A DNA stretch of 64,000 bases. Origin: JACVCJ01 sp052437175 (lineage in GTDB: Bacteria > Bacteroidota > Bacteroidia > CAIKAF01). Location of the stretch: the NCBI GenBank assembly GCA_052437175.1, contig JBQVOK010000011.1, forward strand, positions 43,073 through 107,072, written 5' to 3'. The stretch's first letter is position 1. Every line of letters begins with the position of its first letter. The notes under the pieces are model-generated. The model had not been told where the DNA came from. It ran no database searches and saw only the letters and a program-made list of their open reading frames with translations. A program made the translations under genes and the position numbers. Positions 47,813 through 58,600 of this stretch are shown here, piece by piece.

Positions 47813-48964
47813 ATGTTACGTCTGTTTTATGTACTGGCTGTTACGGCCCTGTTCCTGAGCCAGCCGCTCAGGACCTCTGCTCAGTATGTGCTTACGGTAA
47901 TTCCGCCGCCACCCCAGTTCAGCCACGATGACCTGTGGAACCTGAGTATCACCCGCACCAATACGGGCGATAATTATGCGCAGTTCTACGTTGCCATGCG
48001 TATACACAATGAAGGAAATCAGCTCGAAGTAAAGACCAATTCATCTACCCTGGCTTTACCCGACGTGCTTACCGTCGTTAACCTGGCAAACATTGCGCAG
48101 CTGCAGCCTTTTACCATAAATTATTATAACGGAAGTACCCTGCAGCAGGTGATCGGCTCGGGAGGCATCTTTCCGCCGGGTATATATAATGTGGATTTTA
48201 CCCTGTACGGCCGTCCCGCGGATGGGAATTTCAGCGAGCTGGCCTCTGCGTCTGAACAGCTGACCGTGGATGCCCAATGGCCCCCCATGCTGTTATCCCC
48301 CACAGATGGCGACAGTATACAGCACCCGAACCCCGTACTGAGCTGGACCCCGGCTTTCAGCACCTACCTGTCGGGCAGTGTGACCTACCGCTTACGTGTA
48401 GCCGAGATCTTGAGCGGGCAGACCAAACAGCAGGCGATCACTGCAAACCTGCCTCAGTATACAGAGAACAGTGTGCCGATGCCCCTGCAGATCTATCCCA
48501 ATACCGCTCAGCCTTTAGAAGCAGGCAAACGCTATGCCTGGCAGGTAGAAGGCCGCATGGGCAGCAGCTCCCTGGGCTACAGTGAGGTGTGGGAGTTCTG
48601 TTACTGTTTCCGGGAACCGCAGCAAACCATCTACAACAGCTTTTACTATAAACTTACCGAACATCCGCAGTCGCAGTTTGAGCGTGTAAAGGGCAATATC
48701 ATACCCGTAGCCTTCCCGGAGAAATACGTGCCGGCTGAAGGAAAGCTGATATTCCGGCTGCGGAACATGGCAGGCAAACTGCTTGCCGATGAGCATGATT
48801 TTGATGCCCCGAAGAAGATCGGGCTGAATAAATACCAGATCGACCTGTGTTCGGCAAACAGGCTGAACATCGCGAATGGTAATTACACATTCGAATTCCC
48901 GACAGCAGGCGGACAGACCTATTTTCTGTCCATACAGCTGAACGAACGTACAGACTGCCCCTGA
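47813..48964 (+). CDS. Secreted Ig-like protein, first gene of the RHS operon
   Basis: 383 residues. Signal peptide (1-23, ending TSAQ). Three beta-rich parts: an N-terminal domain (about 25-150, TRTNTGDNYAQFYVAMRIHNEG), a fibronectin-type III-like module (about 155-270, PPMLLSPTDGDSIQHPNPVLSWTPA through GKRYAWQVEGRMGSS), and a C-terminal part with CYCFRE and KLTEH. No T9SS sorting domain is seen. Its role is unknown; the position suggests an exported partner of the two giant proteins. A 37-bp gap leads to the next gene. Confidence 0.65.
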   Translation: MLRLFYVLAVTALFLSQPLRTSAQYVLTVIPPPPQFSHDDLWNLSITRTNTGDNYAQFYVAMRIHNEGNQLEVKTNSSTLALPDVLTVVNLANIAQLQPFTINYYNGSTLQQVIGSGGIFPPGIYNVDFTLYGRPADGNFSELASASEQLTVDAQWPPMLLSPTDGDSIQHPNPVLSWTPAFSTYLSGSVTYRLRVAEILSGQTKQQAITANLPQYTENSVPMPLQIYPNTAQPLEAGKRYAWQVEGRMGSSSLGYSEVWEFCYCFREPQQTIYNSFYYKLTEHPQSQFERVKGNIIPVAFPEKYVPAEGKLIFRLRNMAGKLLADEHDFDAPKKIGLNKYQIDLCSANRLNIANGNYTFEFPTAGGQTYFLSIQLNERTDCP

Positions 48965-49001
48965 TCTCTTTTTTTATTTACGCATACTCCCTTTCTGAAT
49001 C

Positions 49002-52000
49002 ATGAATAACCTACCTGTTTTTAAACGTATCCGTGAAAGTAAAGCGGCGCGTGTGCTCGCTTCGGGAATGATCCTGGAACTGCTGGTGCAGACCCTGAGT
49101 CCCTTTACTCTGTCGGCCCTTACATCCGGCCCTACACAACCTGAGGTTCAGGGTTTTCAGCCCATCGGTATCACAGAGATGGTAGACCCTTTTACGGGTG
49201 ATTTCTCGTATAATATTCCGCTGATGGAGATCGGCGGTTACCCGCTGAACCTGAGCTACCAGTCGGGTATATCTATGGACCAGGAAGCCAGCTGGGCCGG
49301 TTTGGGATGGAACCTGCATACAGGGGCCATTACCCGGCAGCTGCGGGGTTTGCCGGACGATTTCTGGAACGAGGTGGTTACCGAGCGCAGTCATCTGAAA
49401 CCGAACAAGACCATCGGCGTAAATACCACATTCGATATGGAGCTGTTCGGCTTCCAGGCAAACGATCTTGTAGCTCCAAGCGGTTCTACCGGGAACCTGT
49501 CTGTAGGGATCGGTGTGGTGTATAACAACTATACGGGTGTAGACCTTACCACAACGCTGGGACTGGGCCTTTCGGGAGGGAATGAACTGCCCATGAACGG
49601 AGGCTTTACCATGAGCAGCGGAAAGGACGGGTTGCAGATAAATCCGACCATCTCCTATGCGGCCCGTTTTGCCAAGAGCAGTTCCGATGCGAGCGGCAAA
49701 GTGAATATCGGCATCGGGGCCGGCATCAGCTCGCGCCGGGGCCTAACCAGTATCGGGTTTAACACCAGTGTGAACTACAGCCGAAAATCGGGCACGATAA
49801 GCCGGGAAAATGCCAAGGAAAACAAAATGATCGGAACAAAATCGGGTGGTGGTATGGGAAGCTCTTCTACCATCGATTTCGGTACGGCAACCTATACACC
49901 GTCTATCGAAAAAGCGATGGAGACCTATTCTTTTTCCGGCCGTATCAAAGTGGGCGGGGCTACTGCGAACCAGGATTTTGGCGGAAGTGTTTCTGCATTC
50001 GGCTCCGTACAGCGCCTGGCCGAAAAGGAGGTGCGTATTCCTGCGTTCGGTTATATGTATTCCGATAAGGCACAGGGCGACGAAAATGTACTGCTGGACT
50101 ATAACCGGGAGAAGGACAATAATTTCAGCAAACACCATAAGCATTTGCCTGTAACCAGTTTTACACACGATGTTTTCTCCATATCGGCGCAGGGCTTGTC
50201 CGGTTCTTTCCGGCCCTTCCGCAACGAGGTGGGTTATGTGTACAACAACCGCAAATTCAGTCCGAGTACCTCGGGCTCGCTGGGCATGGAAATAGGCATA
50301 GGTAATATAGTGGACGCCGGCCTTGACCTGAGCCTGAATGTAGTTACCTCGAATTCGGGAGCCTGGAAAGAAGATAATGAAGCCTATACGCATATTCCTT
50401 TCCGCGGGCGCAGGTCGAACGACATCCGGGAGCCTTATTACTTCCGCATGCTGGGCGAAAAAGCGGCAGAAGCCGACGCGGCCTATCTTTCTTCTACCCT
50501 GAAAGGTGCGCAGACCATTGCCTACGAGAACAGTACGGGCCCCCTGAACCCCAAGGTAACGCTGAAGAACCGTTTCCAGGATATAAAAGGAACATCCCTG
50601 AACGGTATTGTGAGTAATGAACGTAATACGCGCCAGTCAAGAAATACAGCGGTCTATGCACTTACCGCGGCAGAGATCAGTCAGGCCTACCCGCATAAGA
50701 GCCGTAACCTGTCTCCGCATGCCCGGCCGAATCATATTGCCGAGATCGTGGTGGTAACACCGGAGGGTATGCGCTATGTATTCGGGCTTACGGCCTATAA
50801 TACCCGGCAGCTGGAACAGTCTTTTGCGGTGGGAGGTACGCGTACAAATCCCAACGGCGGCCTGGCCACCGGCTCAGCGGAGAACCAGAGCGGGCTCGTA
50901 AATTACACGGCAGCAAGCGCATCTGCGGATAACGATAAGGGCATTGACAATTATTTCCAGGAAACGGAAACGCCGGCCTATGTACACAGCTGGATGCTTA
51001 CCGAGATACTCTCTGCCGATTATGTGGATGTAAGCGGAAATGGTCCCAGCCAGGACGACCTGGGAGCCTACGTGCTTTTTGAATACGGGAACCGCGACGG
51101 CAGCGGACAACGTGTGCCCGATGTGCAGGACTACGGCTGGCGTACACCCGCTGCGGGGAGTATGAAGGCCGGTTACATGGAAGGCCTTAAGACCTATACC
51201 ACGGACGACCGCGGCAATGTGGTCTACGGCACCAAAGACATCTGGTACTGCCATTCTATTCAATCGAAAACGCACAAGGTGTCGTTCGAGCTGGAAGACC
51301 GCCTGGATGCCTGTGGCACGGATATGTACGGAAATCTGCAACCGTCCAAGAAGCTGAAGTGTATCAAAAGCATAAGCTATGAATCGGCAGAAGCGACGGG
51401 AAGTACGCCGGTGGTGAAAAAAGTACATTTTGAATACGACTATTCCCTTTGTCCTTCCACGCCCAATTCGCTGGATGCAGACCAGGGCAAACTGACCCTG
51501 AAAAAACTGTATTTTACCTACGAGAATTCCAATGCGGGTATTTACAGCCCCTACGAGTTCAGCTATAATCAGAAAGACGGTAACGGCGCTGATTTTGAAT
51601 ATGTATACGGACACAGCGATCGCTGGGGCATCCTGAAATCTCCCGCGGATAATCCCGATGCCATGTCCAACAGCGATTATCCCTATGCCCTGCAGGACCC
51701 GGCGCAGCAGGCAGAATATGCAGCGGCCTGGTCCCTGTCAAAGATCGATCTGCCTTCGGGCGGGTCTGTTTCGGTGACCTATGAAAGCGATGATTACGCC
51801 TATGTGCAGGACCGCCGTGCCAGTGCCATGTATAGTATTGCCGGCTTTTCCACTTCGAAGAACGGGACCATCTCCGACCAGACCTATACCCTGGGATCAG
51901 GGCCTCAAAACTATCTTATTGTAAATGTACCGGATGCAGGCGCCACATTGAGTTCGGAGGATTTCAGGCGGCGCTACCTGCAGGAGGACCGCTCCCCCGG

Positions 52001-55000
52001 AGATCAGTACGGCCCGCTTAAATACCTGTATTTCCGCTTCCTTATAAATGTAAACAAACCTGCTGATAAAAAGTACGAATATGTATCGGGCTATGCCGAG
52101 ATCGACCGCAGCGGAGATTATTGCGGTATGATAAATTCAACGCAGGCCTATATAAAGATCAAAAATATTATCCCGGCGCCGGGAGGGCAGGCCTCCAGTC
52201 CGTTTGCGTATGCGGCCTGGTCCTTTTCGCGGCTGTACACGCCCGAATATGCCTATAACCAGCCACAGGTCGACGATAATAATGCCGAACAGGTGATCAA
52301 ACTGCTTTCTTCGGCCAGTATACTTAACAGTTTGTTGCAGATGTTGCAGGGGGTGAATGGCCGTATGCGCAATGAAGGGTATGGAAGCCACGTGGACACA
52401 GACCGCTCCTGGGTGCGCCTGTTCGACCCGGACCATCGTAAATACGGAGGCGGTCTGCGGGTGCAGAAGATTGAGATCAGTGACGGCTGGAACGACATGT
52501 CGCCGGACGAAGCAGGCCGCAGTTACGGGCAGCAGTTTTCGTATACGCTTCCCAATGGTCAGTCTTCCGGTGTGGCCTCCTGGGAGCCCGCCATGGGAGC
52601 CGATGAAAATCCTTTTAAACTTCCCGTATATAATTCCGATCCTCAGCGCCTGCTGGTGATGAACGAGCGGTTTTATGTAGAGGAACCTTTCGGGGAAAGC
52701 TTTATGCCTTCGCCTTCGGTAGGTTATTCAAGGGTAGAGGTAAAAGATATTGTTTACGATGCCGGGGTTACCAGCAGAAGTACGGGTAAGACGGTGCATG
52801 AATATTACACGGCCCGGGAGTTTCCGGTGATCGTGAAGCATACAGAGATCGATGCCTGGATGAAGCGCTCAGACCCCATCGTAAGCCTGCTTTCTTTCAA
52901 TTCCTGGAACTTCCTTACGGCCTCACAAGGCTACAGTATAGAGCTGAACGACATGCACGGTAAGGCAAAAGCCCAGCGTATGTATGCCGAGGGCGCTACG
53001 GAACCTTTTGCGTATACGGAGTACCTGTACCGGAGAGACGCCTCCGGCAAACTGGATAATTATTTTAACGTGGTAGGCCGTGACGGCATACAGAGCCGGG
53101 AAGAGATCGGGGTAGACTATGACATGGTCGCCGATTTCAGGGAACAGGATACCGAGGGCTATAACGGCAGCCTGGCCTTTAACCTGAACTATGCCCAGCT
53201 GTCGGCGGTACCGCTTATTTCTTTTTCGCTTTTCCCGGGTTTTAAACGAGAGCATACCCGTTTCCGTTCGGCGGTAGTTACCAAGGTGATACAGCGCTAT
53301 GGCCTGCAGGAAAAGACCATTTCCTTTGATAAAGGCGCCCTGCTGGAGACCCGTACCCTGGCCCTGGACAAAACAAACGGCAATCCCCTGGTACAGGAAC
53401 TTACCAATGAGTATAAAGACAAATATTACAAAACCGATATGCCGGCACACTGGGTGTACCGGGGCATGGGCCAGGCGGCACAGAATATACAGTTTCGTTT
53501 TGCCACCACAGGGCTGAACGATAACAGCCGTTTCGACCGTTTTACAGGCGAGATCAAATCTACCCTGTATCCGTATTTACAACCGGGTGATGAGGTATAC
53601 CTGGGTCTGCGTTATGGTAATGCACCGGTAAACCCCAATTCGAACGCCTACCGCTATTGGGTGGCTAAGGATGAGCCCAGCGGTAAATGGTACCTGATCA
53701 ACTACGCAGGACAAAAAGCCGTTTTCCCGGCGATATACCCGCCGGCCCTTGTTTTTACGGTGATCCGTTCCGGGCATCGTAACCAGCATCCGGCTACGGT
53801 AAGCAGTGTTACCAGTATGGAAAATCCGCTGCGCAATGTATCGGGTACCTACAGGCTGGTGTTCGACAGTACGCTGCGGGTACTGGCCACCGGGGCAACC
53901 GAATTCAGGGAGCAATGGCACACCACGTTCAGTATGCCCGAAGTGTATACCGATACCATACGGGTACCGGCCGCCGATTCGGCAGAGCTGGCTTTGCTTG
54001 CTGTGTGGAACGATGTATTCTCTAACCAGGCCGATGCCATCCTGGAACAGCATGAAACGGACCCTTCGGTGGGGTATCCCTACAATTACAACACAGGCAC
54101 CAACTGGGCCGGCGATTACCTGCTTCATTGCAGCCTGATGACCTACATCGGTTTTGGCAGGATCGATACCGATACGGTCGATGCCGCATGGAGCCAGAAC
54201 GAAATGCCACCGCCCGGACTCTGGGGTATACAGGCCAATACGCAGTATACACGGCTTGGCATAAGCCTGATGCATGGCTCGGGCAGCTGTCCGTACTGCG
54301 AACGTATGCTGCTGGTGCCGCTGGAGGACATCAGTACCTTTACTACCACTAACTGGACAGATGTGGTTTCCATCGACTATATACTGGATACGCACTCGGA
54401 ACCGGCTTCCTTCAACTGGTGGTTCCAGGGGAACAACCCGATCTTCAGTACCTATTTTAAACTGGTATCGGCTACTATGAGTGACGGTTCGCACAAACAG
54501 TTCATCCTGTACGACAACTGTTTCGAGCTCGGTGAAACGGCCGGCTATACCTATGAGACCACTTATGGCTGTTCGGATACGGGTAAGGTTGTAAACCCCT
54601 ACCTGGCAGGCATACTCGGTAACTGGCGCACACGGCGCAACTGGGTATTCCAGGGAAACCGCAACAATACGAACGTATACAGCGCCGAAACCCTGCGTAG
54701 TGACGGCTACCTGGCCCATTACAAGCCTTACCATACGTATAACGGCAGCAGCGGTTTCTGGCAGCAGAACACCCAGGTGAACAACCTGCAGTACGAGAAC
54801 TGGAACTGGACCAATGCCATGACCGTTTACAGCCCTTATGGCTTCGACCTGGAGAACATCAATCCGCTGGGCAATTACTCGGCAGCCGTGTATGGTTTCA
54901 AGAACATGTTGTCCACCGGCATCGCGGCCAATGCCATGTACAAGGAGATCGGCTACGACAGTTTCGAGGACTATTACCAGGATGCTTTTGATGCGCCCTG

Positions 55001-55661
55001 TAAACGGCCGCATTTCTGGATCGCGGATGACCTGGACAAACTGACGGATACCGATGCGCACAGCGGCAGCTATTCCATGCAGCTCGATGAAGAGTATACT
55101 AAGAATTTTGAACTTACCCTGCCGCTGGGGCAACAACAGGACCCGATCGTGCCCTATGTGCTCGATCATAACGATCTGCTGCCGGTGTTCTCGCCCAACA
55201 GCGGGGCCTCCGCAAAGGAATTTGTGCTTTCGTTCTGGGCCAAAGGAACGTATACCCATAGCACCTACACCTATACGAATATCTCCGCCGATATACTCCT
55301 GGGCGCCTCTTCTGTTATGGTACCGGGTTCCTTGCAGAAGTCGAAACTGGCCGAAGGCTGGCAGAAATATGAATATCGTTTTATTATCCCGGCGAGTTCT
55401 TCGGGCACCTTGTCCCTGGTATTGGACCCGGGCGCCGAGCAGACGCTGTTCGACGATATCCGCATACATCCTTTTGATGCGAACATGAAGAGCTATGCCT
55501 ACGACCGCGATAATTTCCGTTTCCAGGCCGAACTGGACGAGAACAACTTTGCCACCTTTTATGAATACGATGAGGAAGGCAAGCTGGTCCGTGTAAAGAA
55601 GGAGACCGAACGCGGGGTCATGACCATCCAGGAATCGAATACACACACCTTTAAACGCTAA
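49002..55661 (+). CDS. Giant SpvB-like secreted protein (RHS partner)
   Basis: 2219 residues. A hydrophobic segment (about 17-40) suggests Sec export. Residues about 42-125 (TSGPTQPEVQGFQPIG, then VDPFTGDFSYNIPL, GGYPLNLSYQSGI, SWAGLGWNLHTGAITR) follow the SpvB/TcB-type N-terminal pattern and the Bacteroidota RHS-partner family. The body (125-2100) is a series of beta-rich segments without clear named domains; a single YD-like unit (FYEYDEEGKLVRVKKET) lies near the C terminus. A carbohydrate-binding-like stretch is present near 2040-2140. The stop is 4 bp before the RHS gene. Function unknown; a hollow-shell role like TcB is a hypothesis. Confidence 0.75.
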   Translation: MNNLPVFKRIRESKAARVLASGMILELLVQTLSPFTLSALTSGPTQPEVQGFQPIGITEMVDPFTGDFSYNIPLMEIGGYPLNLSYQSGISMDQEASWAGLGWNLHTGAITRQLRGLPDDFWNEVVTERSHLKPNKTIGVNTTFDMELFGFQANDLVAPSGSTGNLSVGIGVVYNNYTGVDLTTTLGLGLSGGNELPMNGGFTMSSGKDGLQINPTISYAARFAKSSSDASGKVNIGIGAGISSRRGLTSIGFNTSVNYSRKSGTISRENAKENKMIGTKSGGGMGSSSTIDFGTATYTPSIEKAMETYSFSGRIKVGGATANQDFGGSVSAFGSVQRLAEKEVRIPAFGYMYSDKAQGDENVLLDYNREKDNNFSKHHKHLPVTSFTHDVFSISAQGLSGSFRPFRNEVGYVYNNRKFSPSTSGSLGMEIGIGNIVDAGLDLSLNVVTSNSGAWKEDNEAYTHIPFRGRRSNDIREPYYFRMLGEKAAEADAAYLSSTLKGAQTIAYENSTGPLNPKVTLKNRFQDIKGTSLNGIVSNERNTRQSRNTAVYALTAAEISQAYPHKSRNLSPHARPNHIAEIVVVTPEGMRYVFGLTAYNTRQLEQSFAVGGTRTNPNGGLATGSAENQSGLVNYTAASASADNDKGIDNYFQETETPAYVHSWMLTEILSADYVDVSGNGPSQDDLGAYVLFEYGNRDGSGQRVPDVQDYGWRTPAAGSMKAGYMEGLKTYTTDDRGNVVYGTKDIWYCHSIQSKTHKVSFELEDRLDACGTDMYGNLQPSKKLKCIKSISYESAEATGSTPVVKKVHFEYDYSLCPSTPNSLDADQGKLTLKKLYFTYENSNAGIYSPYEFSYNQKDGNGADFEYVYGHSDRWGILKSPADNPDAMSNSDYPYALQDPAQQAEYAAAWSLSKIDLPSGGSVSVTYESDDYAYVQDRRASAMYSIAGFSTSKNGTISDQTYTLGSGPQNYLIVNVPDAGATLSSEDFRRRYLQEDRSPGDQYGPLKYLYFRFLINVNKPADKKYEYVSGYAEIDRSGDYCGMINSTQAYIKIKNIIPAPGGQASSPFAYAAWSFSRLYTPEYAYNQPQVDDNNAEQVIKLLSSASILNSLLQMLQGVNGRMRNEGYGSHVDTDRSWVRLFDPDHRKYGGGLRVQKIEISDGWNDMSPDEAGRSYGQQFSYTLPNGQSSGVASWEPAMGADENPFKLPVYNSDPQRLLVMNERFYVEEPFGESFMPSPSVGYSRVEVKDIVYDAGVTSRSTGKTVHEYYTAREFPVIVKHTEIDAWMKRSDPIVSLLSFNSWNFLTASQGYSIELNDMHGKAKAQRMYAEGATEPFAYTEYLYRRDASGKLDNYFNVVGRDGIQSREEIGVDYDMVADFREQDTEGYNGSLAFNLNYAQLSAVPLISFSLFPGFKREHTRFRSAVVTKVIQRYGLQEKTISFDKGALLETRTLALDKTNGNPLVQELTNEYKDKYYKTDMPAHWVYRGMGQAAQNIQFRFATTGLNDNSRFDRFTGEIKSTLYPYLQPGDEVYLGLRYGNAPVNPNSNAYRYWVAKDEPSGKWYLINYAGQKAVFPAIYPPALVFTVIRSGHRNQHPATVSSVTSMENPLRNVSGTYRLVFDSTLRVLATGATEFREQWHTTFSMPEVYTDTIRVPAADSAELALLAVWNDVFSNQADAILEQHETDPSVGYPYNYNTGTNWAGDYLLHCSLMTYIGFGRIDTDTVDAAWSQNEMPPPGLWGIQANTQYTRLGISLMHGSGSCPYCERMLLVPLEDISTFTTTNWTDVVSIDYILDTHSEPASFNWWFQGNNPIFSTYFKLVSATMSDGSHKQFILYDNCFELGETAGYTYETTYGCSDTGKVVNPYLAGILGNWRTRRNWVFQGNRNNTNVYSAETLRSDGYLAHYKPYHTYNGSSGFWQQNTQVNNLQYENWNWTNAMTVYSPYGFDLENINPLGNYSAAVYGFKNMLSTGIAANAMYKEIGYDSFEDYYQDAFDAPCKRPHFWIADDLDKLTDTDAHSGSYSMQLDEEYTKNFELTLPLGQQQDPIVPYVLDHNDLLPVFSPNSGASAKEFVLSFWAKGTYTHSTYTYTNISADILLGASSVMVPGSLQKSKLAEGWQKYEYRFIIPASSSGTLSLVLDPGAEQTLFDDIRIHPFDANMKSYAYDRDNFRFQAELDENNFATFYEYDEEGKLVRVKKETERGVMTIQESNTHTFKR

Positions 55662-55665
55662 AGCC

Positions 55666-58600
55666 ATGCATAAACACATTGTTCGCATATTCGTTTTTGT
55701 TATAGGCAGCGTGTTTTTTCGTGCCTATGCACAGCCCAATATCCCCAGTATCCTGATCGATTACCCGCTGAACACGTTCCCGGGGAGTACCGATTTTGTG
55801 GGTAGCGTTACCGATCCGGCCTATTCGGCCATTGCGGCAAATACGGCAGATTTCCGCGATAAGGAAGCGGCCATGCTGGTGTCGCTGTATACCGATCCGG
55901 ACGAGAATGCCTGTTACCCGGGGTACATGAAGATACAGGTTCAGCTGGAAGTAAATTACCGTACGGTGAACCCCTTCGGGAGTCCTTCGTCCGTCATAAC
56001 CGACATCATTACCCTGGAAACGGAAAAATCGCCCGACCTGGTCACCCGCGATAAGGAACGTGCCTTTAAGGTATACCCGAATGCCTACTGGTCAGACGTG
56101 AGCATTCTCTCGGTGTCGGCCACCCGCGAAGACGGCAGCACCGTATCCTATGCCGATATACCTGCCGACGTAAAGGTGAACCTGGAGCTGCAGCGTACCC
56201 GCTACTATAACCTGGGCACCCTGTCCACGAGTATTGCCGTGCCGCCGGCAGGTTCGGTAAATACGTATTTTACCCGCGACAATGTGTTCTATATTACCTG
56301 GACCCCGCTCAGCTGGGCATCGGCCTACGAGGTGGAATGGACCTATGTGAACGATTATGCGGCCAGCGGCGGCCTGGGCAGCAGCCTGCCTGCCTCTTCG
56401 CTGCCGGTGCAGTTCCGGAACCGCTCTTCACGGGTGCGTGTGCCGGCTACCCAGCGCAGCTATTTTATACCGGTCATCTATTCCCGGGGATACATCTGTG
56501 CAAGGGTACGTCCGCTTACCAAGGGCGGGCCGGAGCTCGAAGACGATCTGTTCGGTACCTGGTCTTTCGATTCGCTCAATACCGGCAGTTATACGGTGGC
56601 CGATGTGCCTGCGGATGCCCTTTTTGCTATAGACCTGTATAACAGCAGCACCCTGGTCAACAACCTGAATGCCCAGTACGGCATCACCTTTTCGGAAGAA
56701 GGCAAAATTTTACCCCAGGGTACCTATGCTGACGGCTCGCTGCGCATACGGCAGAATAACGTAGCCGTAAAAGCGGATGTGGGCGCCCAGACCAGTCGTA
56801 ATGATTACGGCAGGCTGGGGGTGGTCACGGAGACCATATACGATTTCCTGGGGCGCCCGGCAGTTACCACACTGCCCGGGGTTACCGAACCCGGCTTCTG
56901 GTACAAGGCCAATTATAATCTCGACGATAACGGCAATAAGTACAGCTATCTCAACTTTGATTTTGATACCCCGGTACCCGGTACCTGTTATGCAGAATCG
57001 CAGGGTATGGACACTACGCGGGGCGTAAGCCGTTACTATTCGGCACAGAACCCGAACAAGAACCGGCAGCAGGCCCGTTTGCCGGATGCGCTTAAGTTTC
57101 CCTTTACCCGGGTGATCTATGAGGCCGATAACGCCTCGCGCCCCAAGATACAGAGCGGGGTAGGCTATGAGCACCGTATCGGCAGCGGGCACGAAACACA
57201 GTATGTATACGGCAATCCCTCACAGGAAGACCTGAACCGCCTGTTTGGTACCGATGCCGGTTATGCACCCTATTACCAGAAAAGTATGATCATCGATGCC
57301 AACGGGCAGGTGAGCATTACCTATACCGACCTGGCCGGTAAGACCATCGCTACCTCGCTGGCCGGTGTAGCGCCTGAACAGCTGGACCCGCTGCTGGACA
57401 GCCTGGGACAGGAGTGGCAGGACCTGGGAGAGGAACGGACCGAGGACCTGCTTGAACTCAGCGCCTCGAACCTACATGGCAACCAGAACCTGGTCAGCGC
57501 CGATTCGCTGGGATATACCCTGAACCGCTACCTGCTGGTAGCCAGTGAAAAAGAGTATGCGTTCGATTATGAATTTTTCCCGGAGGAGTTTTCCCCGGCC
57601 TGTGTGCCCGGGTTCTGCGCCGACTGTGTATATGACCTGGAAATAAGTCTGCGCGACGACTGTGGCAATTACCTGCTGGGCAACGACAGCCTCAGTGGCC
57701 CTATGATACTGCGTATACCGGGCTCCGCACTGAACAACGTGTGCGACGGGCCGGACAGTTATGCTTTTGATACGGTGCTTACCTTGCAGCCCGGCGTGTA
57801 TAACCTGCTGAAACAGGTGCGGGTAAATACCGAAGCGATCGAAAGCTACCTGGATACCCTCATGGCTATGGATACCTGCCTCCTTACACTGGACGATTTT
57901 TATACGGCGCCCTCCCTTTCAGACTGTTTTATTACCTGCGACAGCTGCCTGGCCGCTGTAGGCACGCTTACGGCCTTCCTGGAAGAGAACCTGGAAGCCT
58001 TTAACGGCGACAGTGTGGCCGTTACCATGGCCTACAACAACCTGAAAGACCAGTGCGAAGGCCTTTGTGGCGATCAGTACAAGGACGAGTGCACCCTGGG
58101 CTGGGAAATGATGCTGTACGACGTATCGCCCCTGGGCCAGTATGCGCAGCACGATAACGGCGATGCTTCGGCCTATCCGCTGTCCCTGTTCAATGAAGCC
58201 AATGCCTTTCCGCGCAGGGATGTTACCCAGTTCGATAACCCTTTCGGCGCCGGGAATCAGCCGGGCTATACCGTATTTAACCAGCCGCCGGCCAGCTGGC
58301 GCAACCCGCGTTACCGGCATCCGCTCAGCGGAGAATGGCTGCGGGGCTATTACGATGTGTACGGCAACCGGGTGCGCATCAGCATGTACGACGACGGCAA
58401 CGGCAACGAATTACCCGCACTGGCCGCCGGAGAATCGGCCTATACCGATCCGCTTACGGGCGCACGCTATGCCTATCCCGAACAGCTGGCCACACTCAGC
58501 GGCTTTCTTTCGGCCTGGCAGCCCTCGTTTGCCCGTTCGCTGGTGGTGTACCATCCCGAGTACTTTAAATATGAATTCTGCAGCGATGCCTTAACGCATA

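Noticed and set aside
47664..47858. 64-codon open frame starting at TTG near the RHS-operon promoter
   Set aside because: It starts inside the -7 element and overlaps the start of the 383-residue gene in another frame; it lacks any family feature.
53577..55688. Minus-strand open frame of 703 codons opposite the SpvB-like giant gene
   Set aside because: The plus frame is open throughout with the conserved family start and C-terminal YD-like unit; the minus translation has no recognisable domain and no promoter or signal.
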